Below, piece by piece: positions 14,946-20,191 of a stretch of 20,191 nucleotides of DNA. The stretch is from the NCBI GenBank assembly GCA_004556745.1, contig SFFY01000041.1:1-20191 (forward strand). Reading direction: 5' to 3'. Position 1 is the first letter of the stretch. Each line of letters opens with the position of its first letter. The DNA is from Bacteroidales bacterium (GTDB lineage: Bacteria > Bacteroidota > Bacteroidia > Bacteroidales > Bacteroidaceae). A program made the translations under genes and the position numbers. Under the pieces are notes generated by a model. That model was not told where the DNA came from. It saw only the letters and a list, made by a program, of their open reading frames with translations, and made no database searches.

Positions 14946-16325
14946 ATGGCAAAGGATAAGACTGCTTTCGTGTGCTCGGAATGTGGTTACGACTCGCCCA
15001 AATGGGCGGGACGTTGCCCCTCGTGCGGCCGCTGGAACACGATGAAGGAATTTACCGTATCGGCAGAGCCTAAACCTTCCGCATCGACCCGTGCCGCCGC
15101 TGCTTTGGGCGGTACAGGCAGACAGCGGGGCGCAGTGCGCCTGGCAGCGATAGACGCTGCCGCCGAACCGCGCATGGCGATGCCCGATGCCGAACTGAAC
15201 CGCGTGCTCGGTGGAGGTCTTGTGCCGGGGTCGCTCACGCTCATTGGCGGCGAACCGGGCATCGGCAAGTCCACCCTCCTGCTGCAAACGGCACTTGCCC
15301 TCGGCTGCCGCGTGCTCTACGTGAGCGGCGAGGAGAGCGAAAGGCAAATCAAACTCCGCGCCGACCGCATCGGCACGCCCCGGGGCGACCTGATGCTGCT
15401 CTGCGAGACGAGGCTGGACGAAATCTTTGCGCAAATCAAGCAAGTGCAGCCCGACATCGTTGTGGTAGACTCCATACAGACGATTTATCTGGACGGACTG
15501 GAAAATTCGCCGGGATCTGTGACGCAAATCCGCGAGTGCGCCGCCGCCTTGCTTAAATACGCTAAGGAGAGCGGCGTGCCTGTGCTGCTCGTGGGGCATA
15601 TCACGAAAGACGGCACAATTGCCGGCCCGAAGATTTTGGAACACATCGTCGACACCGTGCTGCAATTCGAGGGCGACAGGCATTATCTATATAGAATATT
15701 GCGCAGCATCAAGAACCGTTTCGGCTCTACCGCCGAACTGGGCATCTACGAGATGTGCGGAAGCGGGTTGCGCAGCGTGGACAATCCGAGCGAACTGCTC
15801 CTCACGCGTGAGAACTCCGAACTGAGCGGCACGGCCGTGGCGGCGGCGTTAGAAGGCTTCCGTCCTTTCCTCATCGAGACGCAGGCCCTCGTGTCGTCGG
15901 CGGCTTACGGCACGCCGCAGCGCACGGTGACGGGCTTCGACCTGCGCCGCCTCAACATGCTGCTCGCCGTGCTTGAAAAGCGTGTGGGCTTTAAGATTAT
16001 GCAGAAAGACGTGTTCCTCAACATCGCCGGCGGTCTGCGCGTCTCCGACCCTGCCATCGACCTTTCGGTCATCGCCGCCGTTCTGTCGAGCAACGTGGAC
16101 ACGGCCATCGGTTCGGACGTTTGCATGGCGGGCGAGGTGGGCCTGAGCGGCGAAATCCGCCCTGTGACGCGCATCGCCCAGCGCATCGCCGAGGCTGAGA
16201 AATTAGGGTTCAAGCGCATGCTCGTTCCTGCCGGCAGCATTAAGGGACTGGAACAACAGCCGCGAAACATGGAGTTGGTGCCCGTGGCACGCGTGGAAGA
16301 AGCCCTGCGGCAGTTGTTCGGATAG
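14946..16325 (+). CDS. radA: DNA repair protein RadA
   Basis: A 459-residue RecA-like ATPase that promotes branch migration of recombination intermediates. It has the full family layout: an N-terminal C4 zinc finger (Cys10, Cys13, Cys24, Cys27), Walker A GGEPGIGKST at 101-110, Walker B IVVVDSIQT at 171-179, the RadA signature KNRFG at 256-260, and a C-terminal Lon-protease-like domain (about 280-459) with GGLRVSDPAIDLSVIAAVLSS and GEVGLSGEIRPV. That domain lacks protease function in RadA proteins. Length is normal. It follows the MerR-type gene after 8 bases and precedes queD after 23 bases, so a three-gene transcript is possible. Confidence 0.96.
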   Translation: MAKDKTAFVCSECGYDSPKWAGRCPSCGRWNTMKEFTVSAEPKPSASTRAAAALGGTGRQRGAVRLAAIDAAAEPRMAMPDAELNRVLGGGLVPGSLTLIGGEPGIGKSTLLLQTALALGCRVLYVSGEESERQIKLRADRIGTPRGDLMLLCETRLDEIFAQIKQVQPDIVVVDSIQTIYLDGLENSPGSVTQIRECAAALLKYAKESGVPVLLVGHITKDGTIAGPKILEHIVDTVLQFEGDRHYLYRILRSIKNRFGSTAELGIYEMCGSGLRSVDNPSELLLTRENSELSGTAVAAALEGFRPFLIETQALVSSAAYGTPQRTVTGFDLRRLNMLLAVLEKRVGFKIMQKDVFLNIAGGLRVSDPAIDLSVIAAVLSSNVDTAIGSDVCMAGEVGLSGEIRPVTRIAQRIAEAEKLGFKRMLVPAGSIKGLEQQPRNMELVPVARVEEALRQLFG

Positions 16326-16348
16326 TAAGTTGAAACTTTTAGAAGAAA

Positions 16349-16702
16349 ATGTACTACGTAAAGAAAAGAATAGAAGTGGCATTTGCCCACAGCCTCAGCC
16401 TGAATTATGAAAGCAAATGCCAGCGATTGCATGGGCACAACGGCATCGTCACCGTTTACTGCTGCTCCGAAGAGTTGGACGAGAACGGCATGGTGGTGGA
16501 CTTCTCGCATCTTTCGCAAGCCGTCAAAGAAAAACTGGACCACCACTTTCTCAACGAACTCTTTGAGTTTAATCCTACTGCTGAAAATCTCGCGCGGTGG
16601 ATTTGCGAGCATACGCCGAAATGCTACAAGGTGTCGGTGCAGGAGAGCGAGGGCAACACGGCCGTTTATGTGAAACCGGGGTTTGAGAACGCCGCTTTAT
16701 AG
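16349..16702 (+). CDS. queD: 6-carboxy-tetrahydropterin synthase QueD
   Basis: A 117-residue enzyme of the PTPS fold, expected to turn dihydroneopterin triphosphate into 6-carboxy-tetrahydropterin, the second step towards preQ0 and queuosine. Zinc ligands are His14 (AFAHSL), His28 and His30 (LHGHN). The catalytic Cys is Cys24 (SKCQRLHGH), with LDHHFLNEL at 63-71 and Glu99 (VQESEGN) completing the site. The family's common AAH is AFAHS here, with the zinc His retained. queE follows, but a ~250-base repeat element stands between them. A eukaryote-like pyruvoyl-tetrahydropterin synthase role is less likely given queE nearby. Confidence 0.9.
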   Translation: MYYVKKRIEVAFAHSLSLNYESKCQRLHGHNGIVTVYCCSEELDENGMVVDFSHLSQAVKEKLDHHFLNELFEFNPTAENLARWICEHTPKCYKVSVQESEGNTAVYVKPGFENAAL

Positions 16703-16770
16703 CGAGAAAGCGTTGGATAACGACCACGAAAAATATTTTTCAGCCACGGATTATTTTATCCACGAATTGT

Positions 16771-17025
16771 TTTTTTGCCCACGAATCGCACGAATCTACA
16801 CGAATTCATTGCTCTCTGTAATAATGGCGACCTGTACGGTCGCACGAATCGCACGAATAAGATCATTGAATTAGTGAAAATTCGTGCGACCGAACAGGTC
16901 GCCATTAAAACCCATTGAAAACGTTTCGTGTAGATTTCTTGACTTTTTCGGCTGCGCTCGGCATAACTCGAACAAGTTCGGTTCTGCACTCGCTTGCACG
17001 AAAATTCGTGAGATTCGTGGGCAAT
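16771..17025. mobile_element. MITE-like CACGAAT element, copy A
   Basis: The gap 16703-17085 is nearly all repeat. The element is bounded by TTTTTGCCCACGAATC and its inverted partner GATTCGTGGGCAA. It contains GCGACCTGTACGGTCGC-type hairpins (16830-16846 and inverted at 16885-16901). It also contains a core (about 16935-17004) with AACTCGAACAAGTTCGG, inverted relative to copy B at 19061-19132. It has no coding capacity of its own; open frames through it yield only low-value extensions. Terminal inverted repeats without a transposase suggest a non-autonomous element. Confidence 0.75.
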
Positions 17026-17085
17026 AAAAAAATGTTTTTCGTGGGCAATAAAAATAATTTGCAGCAAACAACTCCACCAACAAAA

Positions 17086-17688
17086 ATGCGTGTAAACGAA
17101 ATATTTTATTCCCTCCAAGGCGAGGGCTTTTTTACCGGCACACCCGCCGTGTTCGTGCGTTTCTCGGGTTGCAACCTGCGCTGCCCCTTTTGCGATACGC
17201 GCCACGAGGCCTTTACCCTTATGACAGAGGAAGAAATCGTTGATGCCATGTCGCGCTATCCCGCCCGGCACGTGGTGCTCACGGGCGGCGAACCATCTTT
17301 GCAGGCCACACCGCGCCTCGTGGATTTGCTGCACAACGCGGGGCGCTTCGTGGCGATAGAGACCAACGGCACGCGCCCCGTCGACGAACTTGGCCTCGAC
17401 TGGGTAACCGTTTCGCCGAAGCATTGCTTTTTAGAAAATGCCAAAGTGGCGGTGCTCTGTCCCGATGAACTAAAACTTGTGTATGCGCCCGATGCGTTTG
17501 CCGCCACGCACACCGACCCCGAAGAGATTGCCGCCGCTTTCCAAACCGAGCATCTTTTCCTGCAACCCTGCGACACGGACGACGCCGCCCACAACCGCCG
17601 CCTGCTGCAAGAGGCCATAGACTACTGCAAGGCGCATCCGCACTGGCGGCTCTCGTTGCAGACACACAAATATATAGGAATTGAGTGA
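17086..17688 (+). CDS. queE: 7-carboxy-7-deazaguanine synthase QueE
   Basis: A 200-residue radical-SAM enzyme that contracts 6-carboxy-tetrahydropterin to 7-carboxy-7-deazaguanine, the step after QueD. The [4Fe-4S] motif is CNLRCPFC (Cys29, Cys33, Cys36), spaced CxxxCxxC as in most radical-SAM proteins. The SAM-binding TGGEPSLQ is at 66-73, IETNGT at 91-96, and VSPKH at 109-113. The conserved N terminus VNEIFYSLQGEGFFTGTPAVFVRF fixes the start at 17086. The open frame runs 57 codons further upstream, but that part only translates the repeat element. Length is a little short but normal for this family in Bacteroidetes. Confidence 0.92.
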   Translation: MRVNEIFYSLQGEGFFTGTPAVFVRFSGCNLRCPFCDTRHEAFTLMTEEEIVDAMSRYPARHVVLTGGEPSLQATPRLVDLLHNAGRFVAIETNGTRPVDELGLDWVTVSPKHCFLENAKVAVLCPDELKLVYAPDAFAATHTDPEEIAAAFQTEHLFLQPCDTDDAAHNRRLLQEAIDYCKAHPHWRLSLQTHKYIGIE

Positions 17689-17702
17689 TATTCCGCCCAA
17701 AA

Positions 17703-17734
17703 CTTGCCTATTACATAAGAAACTGCTAATTTTG
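17703..17734 (+). promoter_or_regulatory. Promoter for tmRNA
   Basis: CTTG at 17703-17706, 20 bases, then TAATTTTG at 17727-17734. This fits the Bacteroidetes -33/-7 consensus and would start transcription about 30 bases ahead of the mature tmRNA 5' end. Confidence 0.65.
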
Positions 17735-17771
17735 CAATCCAAATATGCACCTTGGCTTATTTGCCAACGAC

Positions 17772-18173
17772 GGGTCAGACCGGATTTGACAGCGGGCAGA
17801 AGCGGTGTGTAAGCATGCAGTGCGCCTGAAAGTGGGCACTTAAATCTCGGCTTTCAAAAATTTATCTGGCGAAAACAACTACGCTATCGCTGCCTAACCG
17901 AAGCACAGTAGGTTATCGGCTTAATTCCGACACAAGGTGACGGAACGATACATCACCCAAGGCTACATGTCCTGAAGCGACTTGACAAGGTGGTGCAGCA
18001 AAATCGGGACTGGTCTGAGGCAGCCTCGCGCCGAAGGCGAGATTTATAGAGGATAAGGCAACGGTTGGTGGCTCTGGTCTTGCCGCTGCACGAAAATTTA
18101 GTCAGAGATAAGCATGTAGAAAGCATATTGGTTCCCTGTTTGGACGAGGGTTCGACTCCCTCCTGATCCACCA
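17772..18173 (+). ncRNA. ssrA: Transfer-messenger RNA (tmRNA)
   Basis: A 402-nt tmRNA that rescues stalled ribosomes and tags their products for proteolysis. The ends form the alanine-type acceptor stem: GGGTCAG at 17772-17778 pairs with CTGATCC at 18163-18169 (one G-U), followed by ACCA. The T arm is GAGGG-TTCGACT-CCCTC at 18146-18162. The tag frame lies at 17868-17897, and CCGGATTTGACAGC near the 5' end is the usual D-loop-like region. The encoded CCA is present. The order acceptor - tag - pseudoknot region - T arm shows an ordinary one-piece tmRNA, not the permuted two-piece kind. NIF3 begins 25 bases after the 3' end. Confidence 0.96.
17868..17897 (+). other. ssrA: tmRNA tag reading frame, GENNYAIAA
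   Basis: Resume codon GGC followed by GAA AAC AAC TAC GCT ATC GCT GCC and TAA encodes GENNYAIAA. With the alanine supplied by tmRNA the tag is AGENNYAIAA. The end AIAA differs from the common ALAA by a conservative change at the residue read by ClpX-type unfoldases. Confidence 0.93.
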
Positions 18174-18198
18174 AAATTTACATATATCTTTCAGAGCA

Positions 18199-18981
18199 AT
18201 GAAAGTAAAGGAAGTCGCCGAGACCCTTGAAAGGTTCGCGCCGCTGCCGCTGCAAGAAGGCTATGACAATGCCGGCTTTCAGATTGGACTAACAGCCGCC
18301 GAAGATGTTTCAGGGGTCTTATTGTGTCTTGACGTGACCGAAGAGGTCATAGCAGAAGCCGTCCGAAAGGGCTGCAACCTCATCGTGGCGCACCACCCGC
18401 TGCTCTTTCGCGGCGTGAAGTGCATCGACCGCTCCACCATCGTGGGACGTTGCGTGCTCGATGCCATCAGCGCCGGTATCGGCATCTATGCCGCGCACAC
18501 CAACCTCGACAACGCACGGGGAGGCGTGAATTTCGCAGCAGCCAAGATGCTCGGGCTCGAGGCCGTGCGGTTCCTGCAGCCCACGGCCGGCGGCGAGGGC
18601 GGCAGCGGCATCATAGGCACGCTGGCAAGTCCCGTGCCCGCAGCCAACTTTTTGCAATTTCTGAAAACGGCATTCCGCGCCGATAGCCTCGCTTATGCGG
18701 CAGGGCCTCAGAGCGAGATACGCACCGTGGCCTTCTGCGGCGGCGCCGGGGACTTCCTCATCGACGAGGCGGCGAGGCAGGGCGCCGACATCTTCATCAC
18801 TGGCGAAATGGGTTATCACCGATATTTCGGGCACGGCGACGAACTGTGGCTCGCCACACTCGGGCACTACGAAACGGAGCGGCACACCATTGCCCTGCTC
18901 CGCGAAGTGCTGGCCAATGCGCTGCCCGGCCTGCGCCTTGTGGAAACGGACGTGAATACGAATCCACTGAGATACATTTAA
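18199..18981 (+). CDS. NIF3-family (YbgI/DUF34) dinuclear metal protein
   Basis: A 260-residue protein with the NIF3 fold, which forms toroidal hexamers around paired metal ions. Probable metal ligands are His65-His66 in IVAHHPLLF, Asp104 in AAHTNLDNA, and His223 with Glu225 in LGHYETER. N-terminal motif EGYDNAGFQIG (about 20-30) and GEMGYHRYF (202-210) are also typical. At 260 residues it resembles E. coli YbgI and lacks the PII-like insert of the ~370-residue B. subtilis type. The biochemical function is not settled; GTP cyclohydrolase and hydrolase roles have been proposed for relatives. It follows tmRNA by 25 bases and precedes a MITE-like element. Confidence 0.9.
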   Translation: MKVKEVAETLERFAPLPLQEGYDNAGFQIGLTAAEDVSGVLLCLDVTEEVIAEAVRKGCNLIVAHHPLLFRGVKCIDRSTIVGRCVLDAISAGIGIYAAHTNLDNARGGVNFAAAKMLGLEAVRFLQPTAGGEGGSGIIGTLASPVPAANFLQFLKTAFRADSLAYAAGPQSEIRTVAFCGGAGDFLIDEAARQGADIFITGEMGYHRYFGHGDELWLATLGHYETERHTIALLREVLANALPGLRLVETDVNTNPLRYI

Positions 18982-19043
18982 CGTTTTGCCAGCAAATAAT
19001 ATTTTAGCCCACGGATGAAATATTTTGTGCCCACCAATTTATT

Positions 19044-19242
19044 TTTGCCCACGAATCACACGAATTTTCGTGCAAGCGAGTGCAGAACCGAACTTGTTCG
19101 AGTTATGCCGAGCGCAGCCGAAAAAGTCAAGAAATCTACACGAATCTCGTGCTATGCATTTTAATGGCGACCTGTACGGTCGCACGAATCACACGAATGC
19201 AATCATTGAATTAGTGAAAATTCGTGAGATTCGTGGGCAAAA
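19044..19242. mobile_element. MITE-like CACGAAT element, copy B
   Basis: The gap 18982-19285 is filled by a second element with the same ends as 16771-17025: TTTGCCCACGAATC at the left and GATTCGTGGGCAAAAAAA at the right. Its core at 19061-19132 is the reverse complement of that in copy A, while the hairpin GCGACCTGTACGGTCGC (19167-19183) and the ATCATTGAATTAGTG segment keep the same orientation. It ends about 45 bases before the GxxExxY gene. No coding capacity. Confidence 0.75.
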
Positions 19243-19285
19243 AAATAATCCGTGGACAAATAATCATATAAAACTAACATTGCAA

Positions 19286-19465
19286 ATGGCCATCTATTAT
19301 AAACAAGAAAGCTACGACGTTATTGGAGCAGCCCTGCGCGTTTATAACAACTTGGGATGTGGTTTCCTTGAAGCTGTCTACCAAGAGGCTCTGGCCATTG
19401 AGTTTGATAACTCAGGGATTCCCTACGAACGAGAAAAAGACATCAAGATCCTTTATAAAGGCATC
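19286..19465 (+). pseudogene. GxxExxY-family protein, 5' part only
   Basis: About 60 residues of a GxxExxY protein (PD-(D/E)XK-like nuclease superfamily, function unknown; normally about 125 residues). The start MAIYYKQESYDVIGAALRVY and the defining GFLEAVY at residues 26-32 (Gly26, Glu29, Tyr32) are intact, then PYEREKDIKILYKGI. The family would continue with a strand carrying an Asp or Glu and a Lys, but after residue 60 the frame runs antisense into a DHFR gene. The loss of the 3' half is thus due to the junction at 19442-19466, not to a stop codon or frameshift. The longer open frame from 19025 is repeat translation. Because the join may be artificial, the gene could be whole in the real genome. 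Confidence 0.75.
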
Positions 19466-19466
19466 G
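19442..19466. other. Sequence junction, probable chimeric contig join
   Basis: Up to about 19465 the plus strand still encodes recognisable GxxExxY protein; from about 19442 rightwards the minus strand encodes recognisable DHFR. The roughly 24 bases between satisfy both. To the right the sequence becomes less GC-rich, a strong Shine-Dalgarno appears, and no member of the left-hand repeat families is seen. Confidence 0.75.
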
Positions 19467-19837
19467 GCATTTCCGTCGGCCGATACCTTTGTAATGTATG
19501 CAGTTTTGCAGAAATTATAAAGCTGATTATAAATTTCCGCCCCTCCTATAACAAAAACATCGTCGCTTTCCCTATCAATAACGGAGAAAAGCTCGTCAAT
19601 TCCGTGAACCGCCTCGGCTCCCTCGCAGGAAAAATTTTTGTCCCGGGTGAGCACAATGTTACGGCGGTTTTTCAGAGGCTTTGAACCGGGCAGGGAAATC
19701 AGGGTTTTCCGTCCCATGACCACCGTTTTGCCGGAGGTGGTTTGACGGAAAAATTTCATGTCTCCCGGCAGCGAAAAAAGCAGCTTGCCCTCTCTGCCCA
19801 CGCCCCAATTTTTATCCACGCAAACTATATAGTTCAT
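19442..19837 (-). pseudogene. folA: Second dihydrofolate reductase, 3' end missing
   Basis: The N-terminal 132 residues of a DHFR unlike the one at 10066: MNYIVCVDKNWGVGREGKLL (Met20-type loop), Asp26 in SLPGDMKFFRQTT, VVMGRKTLISLPG (about 39-51), NIVLTRD, and VFVIGGAEIYNQL (about 94-106). The sequence continues to ADAFIKDLD and then stops looking like DHFR; the last ~30 residues expected for the family are missing. In frame it runs into the antisense of the GxxExxY gene. The Firmicutes-like wording and the preceding GGGAGG ribosome site differ from the other genes here. In its own genome it is probably intact. Confidence 0.8.
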
Positions 19838-19838
19838 G

Positions 19839-20191
19839 TTACATCCTCCCGGCTGTTTTTATAAATATTTCCCCTCGCTCCCTCCAGTCGGAGCAAAAAT
19901 TTCCGCCCCCTTGGGCAAAGGTTTTTGAGCCGCCTCCCTTGCCGCTGTAAAGACCGTTTAAAAGTTCGCAAAGATATTTACAGTCATATTTTCCGTCCTT
20001 TTTAGCTGACAGCACATAGTTTATGCGCTCACCCTCGGAAAATACCAACACGGCACATTCGACCTGCTCGGCCGCTTTGTTGAGCAAAACCCTGGCCTCC
20101 TTTTGGGTCAGGTTATGAGAAAAGGAGACCGCAAGACCGTTTAGGGCACTTTTTGCAATTTCCTTCGCCCTGTAATCACAAAGCATCTCGG
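19839..20191 (-). CDS. Alanyl-tRNA editing/AlaRS-like DHHA1 domain, C-terminal part
   Basis: The last ~117 residues of a protein whose start lies beyond the window end; the frame is open through 20191. It shows a DHHA1 domain: EARVLLNKAAEQVECAVLVF, then YLCELLNGLYSGKGGGSKTFAQGGG, where the GKGGG and AQGGG motifs are those of alanyl-tRNA synthetase C termini and AlaX-type editing proteins, which clear mischarged Ser- or Gly-tRNA(Ala). A stand-alone AlaX-L protein seems more likely than full AlaRS because of the DYRAKEIAKSALNG lead-in, but this is uncertain. Its stop is 1 base from the following DHFR start, indicating an operon. It belongs to the segment right of the suspected junction. Confidence 0.7.
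   Translation of the reverse strand, partial: EMLCDYRAKEIAKSALNGLAVSFSHNLTQKEARVLLNKAAEQVECAVLVFSEGERINYVLSAKKDGKYDCKYLCELLNGLYSGKGGGSKTFAQGGGNFCSDWRERGEIFIKTAGRM
19845..19850 (-). promoter_or_regulatory. Strong Shine-Dalgarno for the second DHFR
   Basis: Minus-strand GGGAGG lies 7 bases before the ATG at 19837, overlapping the end of the preceding gene. This is an ideal Shine-Dalgarno arrangement of a kind not seen in front of the genes left of 19442, supporting a different source organism. Confidence 0.75.

Noticed and set aside
19025..19684. 219-codon frame taken as one protein
   Set aside because: Its first 87 codons are repeat and codons after about 147 are antisense to DHFR. Only 19286-19465 resembles a real protein.
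19442..19837. Second DHFR as a resistance-type gene duplication in this organism
   Set aside because: It is truncated at a junction and carries foreign-looking signals, so a contig chimera explains it better.

Overview
The window looks like a metagenome-assembled stretch of a Bacteroidales chromosome (Prevotella-like is my best guess). Three things suggest this. Clear Shine-Dalgarno sequences are missing before most genes. Several promoters fit the Bacteroidetes -33/-7 pattern (TTG, then TAnnTTTG). The tmRNA encodes a GENNYAIAA tag of the Bacteroidales type. The last ~720 bases do not belong to this organism (see below).

Layout. 1-316: TTGTC-rich repeats and a terminator. 317-2818 (minus): a sugar-kinase-like APH-fold protein and glmM, probably one operon. 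2819-5324: divergent control region, groES and groEL, with a large palindromic element between the two chaperone genes and a candidate sigma-54 promoter in front. 5348-7932 (minus): an HD phosphohydrolase and a COG2509-type FAD protein. 8228-9460 (plus): a secreted GH25 lysozyme and a small Cys-motif protein. 9500-11749 (minus): thyA, folA and a small outer-membrane barrel, with thyA bracketed by two composite repeat elements. 12277-13731 (plus): cardiolipin synthase. 13732-14592: a non-coding stretch of palindromes and two 21-bp-period arrays. 14593-16325: a MerR-type regulator and radA. 16349-18981: queD, a MITE-like repeat, queE, tmRNA (ssrA) and a NIF3-family gene. 19044-19465: a second MITE-like repeat and the 5' part of a GxxExxY gene.

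The genes are mostly housekeeping: amino-sugar and envelope precursors (glmM, kinase), protein folding and ribosome rescue (groESL, ssrA), thymidylate/folate (thyA, folA), queuosine precursors (queD, queE), recombination (radA), phospholipid synthesis (cls). The unusual material lies between them. At least five repeat families fill nearly every intergenic gap. One of them, an 8-bp repeat GTYTACTY, sits upstream of four genes in the same sense orientation each time, and at two of them apparently inside the mRNA leader.

Near 19442-19466 the sequence changes abruptly. A GxxExxY gene running rightwards breaks off inside the 3' part of a second, unrelated DHFR gene running leftwards. That DHFR and the alanyl-tRNA-editing-like gene before it have a strong Shine-Dalgarno and Firmicutes-like character. 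I read this as a chimeric contig join rather than biology.
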